A stretch of 64,000 bases of DNA, taken from the NCBI RefSeq assembly GCF_958295425.1, contig NC_081149.1, forward strand, positions 6,725,194 to 6,789,193. Reading direction: 5' to 3'. The notes beneath the pieces are model-generated. The model worked only from the letters and a program-made list of their open reading frames with translations. It was not told where the DNA came from and made no database searches. This stretch comes from Solea solea (taxonomy: Eukaryota > Chordata > Actinopteri > Pleuronectiformes > Soleidae). Shown here one piece after another: positions 47,181-58,610 of the stretch. The translations under genes and the position numbers were made by a program. Position 1 is the stretch's first letter; each line of letters begins with the position of its first letter.

Positions 47181-48486
47181 AACAACAAAGCAGGTGGCGC
47201 CCGGAGACTTTGGCACAGCACTGTTTATATTGCTGTTGAGTAACTGCCTATAGTCATACAAGAAAGTAAACCGCTCATTCCCACCTGACACCGATATTAA
47301 TTGAGAAACAAGAAATTATTGATAAATTGTGTGAACGGGAGGGGTGAAGCGGGGTCTCACGGTGACGCAAAACTGTGCAAGAAACAATGAGACAGACCCC
47401 GCGAGAGCTGAGAATACGAAAGAGGAGCCGTAAATAAGTCACTATATAGAGGAAACGGGGCCAGTGATGCAACAGAAGAGAAAGAGCAAAAAAAAAAATA
47501 AATAAGAAGAAAAGGAAAAGCATAGAGCGAGTTGAGAGATATGGTGTACGCACCTACAGTAACCAGACACCAGCACAAAGAGGATTTTTGTCAAATCGAT
47601 GCAGCAGAGGCTGCACACGGCGGCTGAGTCACCCAGTGCCAGGTGTCCCTTTGACTCAGGCACCACTCCCCTAAATGACTGGCTGAGAGGAGCAAGACTT
47701 CGGCTGCTGCCGCCGCCGCCGCCGCCGCCACCGCTTCCTCCTCCCGTCCAATTTAAACCTCCAATTAATCAGAGCTATTTAAAGAAGCACATTTACCACC
47801 AACGGGGAAAAGCACGTCGAGGAGAGGAACACACAAACTCCTCATCCTTTAGAACTCCTGACACCACGATCCTCACCATCGGGGCAGTTTTGGCATTTCT
47901 TCATTCAACTGGTTTATGTAAGATTATGAAGTTAAGCAAACTTTTCAAGAACGACTTGGATCTGCACTGGGAGGCTTTTTACACGTGGCAGTTTACAGCC
48001 TGCCAGAAATCACTGGAAGCACTCACACACAAGAGAGGCTTAAACACTTTGACTTACATCCTGCACCTGAAATGTTTTTAAACCTTTTCGTTTTGCCCAT
48101 TAAAAGAGAAAGGGATTTCTTGAAAGTCTGAATGGGAACATTCTTGGGTGATCAGCTAACCGTCACAAAAAAAATCAGTTTTTTTCTTAACTTACAGATA
48201 AACGGAAGGATTGGCGGAAGAAATAAGTTATCAACTATGATCACTGAAGCGCCCAGTAACCCAGGATTTAAAAGGTATATAATGATAATGACACAAACGT
48301 TTATTAACTTATCTGGACAATCAGGATTGCATGTCTTCACTTGATTCCATGATGCACATGGTTGCTTTTCCATTATACAGTTCTAGCTCTCCTCATGTTG
48401 GTATTTTCCCTTACTTCATAATACCTCCTCAACGTGAGTGCGGTTGTCACAGCACGACTGCACAAAACTGCCTTGACATCGTTATG
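47181..48486. other. No gene recognised
   Basis: The forward frame 47599-48081 (160 codons) includes a proline run from the GCC repeat (about 47708-47729) and is not recognisable. No exon supported. Confidence 0.5.
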
Positions 48487-48720
48487 TAGGCAAGGCAGCT
48501 TTGTTTGTATAGCACATTTAATACACATAAAAGAACATAAAAAAAATTAAAGAAAATAAAAAGTTTGACAAAAATGGAACTTAAAATATTATATCGCAGC
48601 ATAAAACAATAATTTACACTAATGATTGCAAGAAAATAAAGTGCAGAAGATGAAAATTTTAAACGTGTTAAGGAGTTCAATCATAAGCATAAAAATATTC
48701 CCATTTGGTGCTGATTTCAG
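48487..48720. repeat. Dispersed repeat (GGCAAGGCAGCTTTGTTTG type)
   Basis: AGGCAAGGCAGCTTTGTTTG then TATAGCACATTTAATAC matches a common teleost repeat related to the one at 19960. The right border is unclear. Confidence 0.55.
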
Positions 48721-48973
48721 TTCCACTGGCAGCTTGTTTTATACGCATTGTTTGGTTTGATTCTTGTGTCGGACGTCACGCTCATGACGCTCTGACCAAT
48801 CAGTGGCCGGCTCATTTTAGTATCGGCTCAGCTCGCTTGGAACCTCAGTGACCAGCTAATAGGGATCTGATTCATAAAGCAATAAAGACAAAATTCCAAC
48901 GATCAACTAGGTGATCCTGCTTATTCCAGCTTTAACCTGTAGTTTGTAAAACAAAGCAGACGTTTGCAGTTGT

Positions 48974-49008
<35 letters not shown>

Positions 49009-50031
49009 GTCTGACTGACCAGCCGCTGGGAAGGGTTACTGTACGGTGTTGAGCGGCTTTATAGCCCAACATAAAGGAAAGAAGCACTTTCGTTCAGAGC
49101 TGATGTGTCTTTGCTGAATTGATTCCCAGAGGAAGCATGTCTCCAGGCCATGTGGCGCCCCCTTCCCATAAAAGCGCAGCTAATTAGCTGGATTTCATTT
49201 GATTTAGGTTGGAGATGGCTGTGGCCCGTATTTTAAGTCTGGGTGTTGGACCCTGGTGAGGGAGGAGGGATCTGCATTGTGCCTGAGAGAACTGACCGAC
49301 TGTGGAGGGCAAGAGAAACTAATGAGATCTTTTTTACAGCAGAGAAAATGCAGGGTTTTAAAGTGTGTTACCAGCCCTCTGTATTCCAGACAAATTGGAC
49401 TGTAATGAGATGCTCGTGCGGGTTCTGGATTTTCAAGTCCTATGCAGATTTGTCCACAATTAGTTCATGCATACGTTCACAACATGATCATGTCTTGTTG
49501 CTTTACATTAGTGCTGCTTATATTATCCTCCATTCAGCTCAGCGAGCTGGAAATAAGTCAGTGACTCAAACTATCAAGTGAAAATGTGGTTGGGGGGGTT
49601 TTTGTAGTTGAGCACATAAATAATGCAAAGAAATGCATGAATAAAACAGATAAAGACCTGACAGTCTGTGCCATCATGTGCTAAAGCAAACTTAAAAAAA
49701 TAATATTTAAGTGACAACAAGTGTGACATTTTCAAAGAATCTCTGATAAAACCTGTAATTATCATTAAAACTATCAGAGGTATTTGCAGAGATGTAACGT
49801 ATATGAAAAACATCATGATAACAAGACCTCCTTTTTGTGCGACTGGGTTTCGATTAAACTTTGTGTCAAGCTGCTAACATCGAACTATGTTATCGAAAGA
49901 TCATTATTAAATTTACTTTACTTTACTGTTGGATGTTGTAAATGGGACAGGTTATGTTGACTTTTTTATTATGGATTATTCTGGCAACTTGATGATACTC
50001 AAATGATTTGGAAAAAATACTGATAGAACTA
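48721..50031. other. No gene recognised
   Basis: Includes a perfect (CAG)10 at 48975-49004. No exon recognised. Confidence 0.55.
48975..49004. repeat. (CAG)10 microsatellite
   Basis: Ten perfect CAG triplets. Confidence 0.95.
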
Positions 50032-50247
50032 CAGTGCCTTGTGAAAGTATCCGGCCCCCTTGAACTTTTCAACCTTTTGCCACATTTGAGGCTTCAAACA
50101 TAAAGATATAAAATTTAAATTTTTTGTCAAGAATCAACAACAAGTGGGACACAATTGTGAAGTGGAACCAAATTCATTGGATAATTTATACTTTTTTAAC
50201 AAATAAAAAACTGAAAAGTGGGGCGTGCAATATTATTCGGCCCCTTT
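50032..50247. repeat. Tc1 left inverted repeat (IR/DR)
   Basis: Begins CAGTGCCTTGTGAAAGTATC. The inner direct repeat is near 50219-50253. It pairs with 51445-51660. Confidence 0.93.
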
Positions 50248-50422
50248 ACTTTCAGTGCAGCAAACTCACTCCAGAAGTTCAGTGAGGATCTCTGAATTAT
50301 CCAATGTTGTCCTAAATGACTGATGATGATAAATAGAATCCACCTGTGTGTAATCAGGTCTCTGTATAAATGCACCTGCTCTGTGATAGTCTCAGGATTC
50401 TGTTTAAAGCGCAGAGAGCATC

Positions 50423-51441
50423 ATGAAGACCAAGGAACACACCAGGCAGGTCCGAGATACTGTTGTGGAGAAGTTTAAAGCTGGATTTGGATACAAAAAG
50501 ATTTCCCAAGCTTTAAACATTGCAAGGAGCACTGTGCAAGCAATCATATTAAAATGGAAGGAGTATCAGACCACTGCAAATCTACCAAGACCCGGCCGTC
50601 CCTCCAAACTTTCATCTCGAACAAGGAGAAGACTGATCAGAGATGCAGCCAAGAGGCCCATGATCACTCTGGATGAACTGCAGAGATCTACAGCTGAGGT
50701 GGGAGAGTCTGTCCATAGGACAACAATCAGTCGTACACTGCACAAATCTGGCCTTTATGGAAGAGTGGCAAGAAGAAAGCCATTTCTCAAAGAAATCCAT
50801 AAAAAGTCTCGTTCAATGTTTGCCACAAGCCACCTGGGAGACACACCAAACATGTGGAAGAAGGTGCTCTGGTCAGATAAAACCAAAATTGAACTTTTGG
50901 CCACAATGCAAAACGATATGTTTGGCGTAAATGCAACACAGCTCATCACCCTGAACACACCATCCCCACTGTCAAACATGGTGGCGGCAGCATCATGGTT
51001 TGGGCCTGCTTTTCTTCAGCAGGGACAGGGAAGATGGTTAAAATTGATGGGAAGATGGATGGAGCCAAATACAGGACCATTCTGGAAGAAAACCTGTTGG
51101 AGTCTGCAAAAGACCTGAGACTGGGACGGAGATTTATCTTCCAACAGGACAATGATCCTAAACATAAAGCCAAATCTACAATGGAATGGTTCACAAATAA
51201 ACGTATCCAGGTGTTAGAATGGCCCAGTCAAAGTCCAGACCTGAATCCAATCGAGAATCTGTGGAAAGAGCTGAAGACTGCTGTTCACAAACGCTCTCCA
51301 TCCAACCTCACTGAGCTCGAGCTGTTTTGCAAGGAAGAATGGGCAAGAATTCCAGTCTCTCGATGTGCAAAACTGATAGAGACATATCCCAAGCAACTTG
51401 CAGCTGTAATTGCAGCAAAAGGTGGCGCTACAAAGTATTAA
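50423..51441 (+). pseudogene. Tc1 transposase, one frameshift
   Basis: Tc1 transposases bind the terminal repeats and catalyse cut-and-paste with a DDE domain. From the ATG at 50423 the first frame gives the paired helix-turn-helix DNA-binding region (about residues 1-110) with the linker motif RPGRPSK at about 56-62. It then reaches the catalytic domain with WSD, first Asp at 50876-50878. At 50895-50898 a T run has four T where the family frame needs five. The rest is read in another frame that holds the second Asp (QQDNDPKH, 51148-51150) and the Glu (NPIENLW, 51253-51255), spaced 34 residues (DD34E), ending at the stop 51439-51441. Full length would be about 340 residues, normal for the family. 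Lys follows the first Asp where Glu is usual. The original frame runs on into nonsense until 51118. Confidence 0.93.
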
Positions 51442-51444
51442 CGC

Positions 51445-51660
51445 AAGGGGGCCGAATAATATTGCACGCCCCACTTTTCAGTTTTTTATTTGTTAAAAAA
51501 GTTTAAATTATCCAATAAATTTGGTTCCACTTCACAATTGTGTCCCACTTGTTGTTGATTCTTGACAAAAAAATTCAATTTTATATCTTTATGTTTGAAG
51601 CCTCAAATGTGGCAAAAGGTTGAAAAGTTCAAGGGGGCCGGATACTTTCACAAGGCACTG
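51445..51660. repeat. Tc1 right inverted repeat (IR/DR)
   Basis: Reverse complement of the left arm, ending CTTTCACAAGGCACTG before TA. The stop codon of the transposase lies 3 bp before this arm. Confidence 0.93.
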
Positions 51661-51672
51661 TATATGCTTCTC

Positions 51673-51745
<73 letters not shown>

Positions 51746-51776
51746 CAGCTAGACAGACAGACAGACAGACAGACAG
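51673..51776. repeat. (GATA)n(GACA)n compound microsatellite
   Basis: About 17 GATA units to 51744 followed by GACA units to about 51776, beginning 12 bp outside the Tc1 right end. Confidence 0.95.
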
Positions 51777-54251
51777 GCTTTTTTTATTTACTTAAAAAGG
51801 CACCAGACACAAAATATGCAACAATATTCAATAGAGAAAATGATGTTGTGCCAAAATCACTGAAATAATCAAACACAAAGCTGCAGGGGGAAAATTAGGT
51901 TCTTGCCCGGTGTATTCTGAGAACTCTGCAAAGAAAAATATTCTTTTAAATTTATGTTTAAAAAGTGTAAGAACAGTGCTGGGCTTCAGGTGGATCATTA
52001 CTCTGACTTTTCCAGCTCTGTCAAAGTTTGCTCTGGAGCACCAATTATCTCTCAAAGACAGACAGCAGTGCGTTCATACTGAAAACACAAGAAGTCAGGA
52101 GTCTCCGACCAGCACGTAAACATTTACGTGTAAATACGAGCATTACAAATAAACCAGGGGTAACCAGGCAACCTTTGGCACTCTGCGGCATAAACACTGG
52201 CACGCTGGCACCTCAGTGTTCCTCACTTTATGTGAGGACTTCATGGGTTTGAGTGACAGCTCCTGCCGCAGTGTTTTTTTAAGATGTTTTTTCTTAAAAT
52301 GATTATTGTTATTATTATTATCATCATCATCATCATCATCATCATTTTTATTATTATTATTATTATTATTATTAAGCTTGAGCAGATACAGCACTGAGAT
52401 GAATACAATTGCAGGTATATTGGAAAAAAAAATTATATTTTGTGTCATAATTTAACTTTGTGTTATTGTTGATAATGGCACACTGAAAATTTCAAACTGG
52501 CACTCCCTGAAATAAACTATAAAATATTTAGAATCTTCCAGTGTTATAAGCAAAAATCCCTGACACCATCAACAGATTAAGATGATATGAGTGAACACTA
52601 TTTGTTTTCCTGACAAAGTAACTTCCCTATTCTTATGTGACAATGTTCTGCTTTGGCTTGAGCTCATATTTTCCTTGACTTGTTAGAAAGAAAGTAGTTC
52701 CTCTTTGTGTTCATGAAGTGTGTATAAAAAGATGTCAGATTTTCACAAAGGGGAAGCGGATAATCTAAGCAGAATTTAAAAATGCTCAAAGGCTTTATAT
52801 CTTCTTGACTTGAGATGTTATTAATGGTTGACAATGTACTTTTTCCCTCTCAAAAAAAAGGGACTTTTAGCCAATTTTCTTTCAGCTATTTTCTTTTCAA
52901 ACCGAGTTGAGCTTGAGTTTTCGAGAACAGTAAATCAACTTACATGATTTATTGTTTCCTAACTGAGTTATGGGACAAACCATAAAAGGTCATCCGCTTT
53001 CATTTATACATAATGGAGGTGATTTGATTTAATAGTTCCTCAGTCACATTGCCTGGTACTTAAGGTCAGATTTTACATGCAAAAAAAAAGAAAAGGATGT
53101 GATTCATTGCCGGAAGCACATCAACTGCATAGATATTTTTTACAAGAAAGATTTAAACATTTACGCACAATTATGACCATAAACATCGTAGAAACATAAA
53201 GGGCAGAAAAAAAGGTTTGTTTTTCAAGAACGCTCAAAGAAAATCGGGTTTTCTCTGAAGACGAATTCAAACTTGATATTTTTTCCTGTATGAATAACCT
53301 CGTATTTGTTTGAATGTGAATATTTTATCTTCGGGCTTGTTGTTGAAACACTGTGCTGTGGAAAAAGAAGAAAAGTTGGAGCCGGTTCAACGTGATGCCA
53401 GTGGGTAAAGTGCTGTGTTCACTGGTCATGATGAGACCAAAGACACCCATGGGAGACAGAAAAAGAAGCTGATTTTCCACAAAGTGAACTTTTGTGCGTG
53501 TTTATGTTCCTGCCGGAAACACTGGAGAACCACATCGTCGGAGCTGTGATGACCTTTTCAAAGTTGAACTACCTCAATACCAAAACAGACACCGTTGAGA
53601 AACGACTCGGTATTTTATCAGCTTTAAAATTTAAATTGTCAACTGGCCAGTGAGTGAGACTCCAGCGCGAGAGAGAGAGAGAGAGAGGGATGATGGGAGG
53701 GAGAATAAACGGATAATTAGACAAATGGAGCTTCATGTTACAAGGCTCTGAAGGACTAAAGACAAGAATAATGTAACATTAATCTGCGTTAAAGAGCATT
53801 AATATGATTGGGAATTTTGAACTGCGAAGGTAAGGAAGACGGCTCAAGAAGTGGAAGATAGAAATTAAGAATGATTTATTCCCTAAAGGAATAAATGAGG
53901 CAATAAAGGGTGGAGAAACGGAGAAAGGAAAAGAGTGAAGCAGGGGTCTCAGACTCAAAAAACTGTTCAGTAGGTAAAATTATATCACAATGTTGCATCA
54001 AACTCCAGCAATAACAACATTCGTGATGATATTTTACACCATTTCAAAATAAAAGTGTGTTTTGATACATTAAGATCTATCAGTCAAGATAAAACCAGCT
54101 TCTGCTTCTTAAATGTGAATATGTTCCAATTCCTTTGCTCAATTTGACAAATGAATCATTAAAACTGAATCATTTTGAGACAATCAACAAACCATCTTCA
54201 TTTCCAGGTTTGAGAAACAACGTTCAACATTTTCTGGACCAAACGATTAGT
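51777..54251. other. No gene recognised
   Basis: AT-rich, with an ATT/ATC trinucleotide tract (52307-52374), a GA run near 53669-53688 and only short frames. Confidence 0.55.
52307..52374. repeat. (ATT)n(ATC)n(ATT)n microsatellite
   Basis: ATT units, then eight ATC units, then ATT units again. Confidence 0.9.
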
Positions 54252-55156
54252 CAGTGGTGGGCTGTCAGGACCAGCAGGGCCTTCTCTGCTGGCCCTGACA
54301 ATATCAAAAAAGTATTTTTTTAAATTATTATTATTATTATTTTAATAATCAAATTAATGTGTGTCTGAACGTGTCTGAATTCAATTACTTTTTCAGTATG
54401 TTATGATTATATTTCCAGAAAGAATATGGTTATTTTTTGTGAAGGTGAGCTGGATTTAGCTGGATTTTCCTGGTTGTCATTAAACGCATCATAGCTCCAT
54501 GGACCTGCTCTAGTGGTATTGCTGGCCTTTCGTTGAAGCTGCCATTTCCTATTTGGTTATAACTTTGACTGACGTGTGTCGTCAGCCAATCAAAATGTGA
54601 TGCATAGTAACAGAACGCCCCAGTGTCTGGCGCTAGCCCCTGCTGTTGTCATCAACGACGTTTGAACCTTTGGCGGGTTTTGAAGTAAGCTATGATCACT
54701 GCATTACCACCACCGATCCATCATGTTTCTGATCTCCTTCGTGTGCACTTTTCACGGCGATCGTTTGGAGAAAAGAAGGAAATTATTTCAAGAGGAAGAC
54801 CTACACCGAAGAGGTACCTCATTTACGGCAGTTCGAGTGTTAATGATAAAATGATAACATCTTTTAGAAGTGGTGAGGACAAAACTGTTGATCATAAATA
54901 GTGCCGTGGACGTGTTCCCCGCGTAGCTGACGCCTATGATTATGTGGAAGCTTGTTTTTGTGTCATATAGTGGCTTGTGAAATTGCTGTTGCTGAGTGAC
55001 ATAACGGAGGATGTGGTGGTAATGATGCAGTAGCCTATAGATGCGCAGTGGTGTGCGTTATGGTTGTTGCAGATGAATATAGTCGGTGTTTGTGCATGTT
55101 TTTTCTTTTCTTTATTTTACTGAAGGCCCTGACTGAAACCCCACGGTACGCTACTG
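54252..55156 (+). mobile_element. hAT-superfamily element, internally deleted
   Basis: The left end is CAGTGGTGGGCTGTCAGGAC and the right end, complemented, is CAGTAGCGTACCGTGGGG. Both fit the CAGNGG-type ends of hAT elements. The flanks are CGATTAGT (54244-54251) and CGATTACT (55157-55164), an 8-bp target duplication with one difference, as hAT insertion leaves. The left end contains a hairpin-forming sequence (54264-54299). At 905 bp it is far too short for a full transposase, of which only an N-terminal piece remains. Confidence 0.8.
54692..54901 (+). pseudogene. N-terminal remnant of a hAT (ZMYM1-like) transposase
   Basis: A 69-codon frame inside the hAT element carries SFGEKKEIISRGRPTPKR. 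This resembles the segment with a GRPTP core that precedes the zinc-binding region in fish hAT/ZMYM1-like transposases. After it the frame drifts and stops. The zinc-finger, catalytic and dimerisation regions are all missing. The assignment rests on one motif from memory plus its location in a hAT element. Confidence 0.5.
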
Positions 55157-56404
55157 CGATTACTCGATTCACAACAAAATAGTCATTAGTTGCGGCCCTA
55201 AAAGTAAATAAAGGGATAAGAGGAAGAAAGTTCTTTAGTAGTTCTTTTTCCAGAAATGTACAGTAGCAATATATAATACCTGTGAGTGGGTGGAGCTAAT
55301 TACAGTCCCCTTTGAATCCAGAACGCCACCAACGTGGGGCTGCGAGAGCGAGCTTCAGCAGAGCGGCTGCGAGGACACAGAAGTCGTAAAAACAGAGAGA
55401 GAACGCTGGCCTGAAGCTGTGCCGCAGGGAAGAACAAGAGGCAGTGATTAATGCCAGCAACTTTTATTTATAAATCTACAGTGCAGTTACCATTAAAGTC
55501 TGTGCAAAGCAGCTGCAGTTGTTTGTTGTTTATTCATGAACGCCATTATGCATGCATTTTACAAAAAGCCCTACACCCTCTGAACTATTAATCATGCCTT
55601 TATTGATCTGCTAATCTTGTAAACTGTCTGTCCAAGTGGTTGAACACCGTGCAGTCGGACACCGTTCGAGCCACGCGTATCTGCTGGAAATCCTAAAGGT
55701 TTCCCTCCATCTCTGTCTGACTTCCTGCAGCAACAGCTGGAAGACGGAGCTCTTACATCTTTAATCACCTGCAGTGCAGCAGGCACAGGAATAATTACTT
55801 ATTTTGTAACAGCAGCACCTGCGATAGATAATAAAAGGCATATGATGCATCACTCACACACTTATGGGGGCTGACACAAAACACAGATGCTGAATATTCC
55901 GCCAGAAGACGGTTTGTTTTTACAGTGCGGCTCATTATATTCGACCTAAAAAAACATATTCCTCTGACAAGCAAGTTGTTGCCTCCAGCAAAGAGACTGT
56001 ACTACGTTGACAATTCCAGGAGTCTGGAGATTAGACCACCGAGATGATAGTTTTTATGACCCTAAATCCAAAAGGAATCTATAATCTCATACATCATAGA
56101 AAAAATGTCTCAACATTTGTGTGTGATTAAGACAAGAAACCCCAAAAAATATGCTAAAACATTACATAATATTCACTTTCACTTCCAACCCGCTCAGAGT
56201 GAGACATCTTACCAAAACAGAACGCCATAGACGATCTTTGATGGCTTTTCCCCTTCAGTTCACGTTTTTAAAAACAGTGAAATCATCTCACATTTTGTCT
56301 CATAGCAGATCTCTGCTCTGCTCTCTGTGACAGTTATGGGTTTGTTTGTTTTTCCCCCATGCGAGTAACCATCTTATCAAACAAATACGATCTGTGATGG
56401 GACG
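55157..56404. other. No gene recognised; CNE-like sequence
   Basis: The 55440-55620 part is rich in TAAT and ATTA words and looks like conserved noncoding sequence, which I cannot test. No exon is visible. Confidence 0.45.
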
Positions 56405-56690
56405 GACTCACCTGTTAGCTGTTAGCTGTCAGGAAGAAAAGAGGTTAAAAGTTTAAAAAGGACTCACCTGTTGTGTTCGGCTGCAGTCTCGTGGACAGGT
56501 GAGTTGGTGAACGACTGAAGGTGAGGAGATGATGATGATGACGTGAATGTTTGAAGACTTGCGGTCTCGCGAAGCTCCCTGCTGTTTTTTCGAAAGGATT
56601 CTAGGATCCCATTAGCTGAAGAAGGTGCATGTGACAGGGGGGCGGGTCTCGGCGCCGGAAGTGAAGTTAACGCGGTTCCCACGTGTCCTT
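56405..56690 (-). promoter_or_regulatory. Promoter-like block with two splice donors (minus strand)
   Basis: On the minus strand an E-box CACGTG (56680-56685), an ETS site CACTTCCGG (56655-56663) and a GC box (about 56636-56645) precede about 170 bp of mixed sequence. This ends in CAG|GTGAGTCC (donor, last exon base 56468). A second CAG|GTGAGTCC lies 56 bp on (last exon base 56412). This is the layout of a TATA-less promoter with a short first exon. No downstream exon is identified, so a transcript is inferred only. Confidence 0.4.
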
Positions 56691-57062
56691 GAAATCCTCG
56701 AAAGTTTGTGAATTTGGGGGGGGGAACAAATTCAAGGCCATTTGAAAGTTTTTGAAAATCAACATGGGTCATTGAAAGTGCTTGAATTTTTACAAAAAAG
56801 ATGTTAAGTTGATATTTTAGGTAAATGTCTCCCTTGTTTGTTACAACACCACCCCAGCTAACAATTTTTGGTTCCCAGAATGTTCTGGGAATGTTATCTT
56901 TTGGTTGCGGGAACGTTCCCTGAAGGTTCCCCACCTATGTTCTCCTGTGGTGGACACGTAAAGTTTTCCTAACGTTCCCCTTACGTTAGTTTTTGAAACG
57001 GGAGAATGTTTTGGTTTTTGGTTCCCTCTGGGTTAGGTAGGAACCTAAACGTTGAGGGAACC
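56690..57062. repeat. Two dispersed repeats (CCTTGAAA and GGGAACGTTCCC types)
   Basis: At 56687-56800 the CCTTGAAATCC, TTTGAAAGTTTTTGAAAATC and ATTGAAAGTGCTTGAA words form one degenerate repeat. At 56840-57062 TTTTGGTTCCCAGAATGTTC, GGGAACGTTCCCTG, AACGTTCCCC and GGTTCCC words form another, partly palindromic. Both resemble common teleost short repeats. Confidence 0.5.
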
Positions 57063-57221
57063 AAAAACTGAAACCTACTGTTTCATGCCCTGCATTGCTT
57101 GATGTATGTAGACTAGGCCTATGCAGGACAAACGTGGAGTCAATTACTAGTGGTGTTGTGGACACTGTCCACTGTCTCTCTCCATCGTTGACGTGAGATT
57201 CCACCAATGAGCGAGTACCTG

Positions 57222-57490
57222 TTCCAGCCATTCCATTCTTTAGCACCTTTCCCTTGGGGTACCAGAGTAAACTGGTACGCTCAGGGTGGAGCTAGGCCGA
57301 CTCCACCCACGACATCAGCTGAACCAATCTTGATGTCTTGTTAAGACAAAGCGGGACACAAAGAGCTGCTAGATGTCTTCCCACCGGTCACGTTATGTAG
57401 CCATCGAGCACAACCCACACTGACCCTGACCCAGGGCTTTATCGTTCCAAACTGTACCAAACTGAACCGCTGTACCGCAGAAACTATGCT
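57222..57490. mobile_element. MITE-like element with GGTAC ends, copy 3 (partial)
   Basis: CAGCCATTCCATTCTTTAGC and CCAGAGTAAACTGGTAC at the left match the interior of copy 2 (CAGCCCATTCCATTCTTTGG). The right end CCAAACTGTACCAAACTGAA matches its terminus. Confidence 0.5.
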
Positions 57491-58527
57491 CTGTTCAAGC
57501 TTGTAAACACGTGGAGCCGGGTGCAGATCATCCCAGAGACAGTTTGTGGCGTCCACGTTCTAAAGAAATATGTTCAGTATCAGCCCTGACAAGATGTTCC
57601 ACAGAATCTTGGGTGACCTCTGTTCTCCTCCACTCGGAGCACTTAGCTGACTTCAATAACTTCTTCAAACTTAACATCATCACTGACTCCAGAGGCGTTT
57701 TCAAAACAGTGATAATAGGTGCAATTAGGTTGTCGTTGGAGTGGAAAGATTCGTTTTTAATTAATGCAATCATTAATAAAACATCTACTCAAGCGAATAA
57801 ATGGAGTACTCATATGGGTGGATGGATGGATGGATGGATAGACAGACGAAGAGAACTAGTGTCACTGGTCACATTAACATTGTTCCAGTAAGGCAGGACA
57901 GTGTGCCAGTGAACCAGCATGTCCTCTGAAACAGGGCCAAAAAGGGCTAAATGGAACTCAGCCATCATTAATTCATTAACTACACCTGTGCTTTTCCTAC
58001 TGCGACCTGACAAAATGTCTGCCGGTGAAAAAAGGCCTGTACAGCGGTGCTTTGAGGTTCCCCTCACGAGCCCAGAGAGGAGTCGTTAAAAATCTTTTAT
58101 AGCTGCGTTCGCCAGCAGAAGAAAGTACAATAAATGTTTTTATAGTGATTTTTTTGTTTTGTTCTGTTTTTGTTTTTAAATGGGCTTTTGTAAATGGATT
58201 AGTGAAGCCCAGATTAATACGGCAGACATATCTAACATCTTTATCCCGTTTCTAAGAGGTGGAGGAATTATGTGAGACACAGTGAGAGGAGAGATTATCT
58301 TGTAAATCTATGGTAAATACTCTGTATTTTCCTCCGCCGATCTTTCGGGGATAGACTGTGCGTTTGTTCCAAACCAGTGGAGCAGCTTCAGTCTTATCCC
58401 TGTCACAGCGAGACGGATGCTAGGTGTAGTTAACAGTTAACAGTAAACAGTGACAGACCGAGTGAAATTACACCAACTCTTCTCCTCTGTTGTTTTTAAG
58501 AGGCTACAATCTTTAATGATGCACAAA

Positions 58528-58610
58528 GGACACAAAACTGTTGGAGCTACTGCTGTTTTTTTGTGTTTAGTTGCAGCTCTTTAGGGAGTGGTCAGGAGTG
58601 AAAGATGCCT
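58528..58610 (+). repeat. Local duplication, copy 1
   Basis: Contains GGACACAAAACTGTT and a 31-bp word (58572-58602) identical to 59354-59384. Confidence 0.8.

Larger units (their letters stand above)
50032..51660 (+). mobile_element. Tc1-like DNA transposon, structurally complete
   Basis: A 1629-bp element bounded by inverted repeats of about 216 bp and flanked on each side by TA (50030-50031 and 51661-51662), the obligate target of Tc1/mariner transposases. The arms differ at only a handful of positions by eye, so the insertion is young. Each arm holds two copies of a binding-site-like motif, an outer one ending CCGGCCCCCTTGAAC and an inner one ending TTCGGCCCCTTTAC. This is the IR/DR arrangement of vertebrate Tc1 elements. 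The single gene inside is frameshifted, so this copy can move only with transposase from elsewhere. Confidence 0.96.

Noticed and set aside
47599..48081. 160-codon frame with a proline run
   Set aside because: The proline run comes from a GCC repeat. The remainder is unrecognisable and lacks splice or promoter context.
51005..51118. Continuation of the first transposase frame as a separate protein
   Set aside because: After the missing T the frame reads nonsense, while the family motifs continue in the other frame.
57810..57845. SINE tail (GGATGGATGGATGG) as another SINE copy
   Set aside because: No SINE body precedes it, so it is only a short GGAT tandem.
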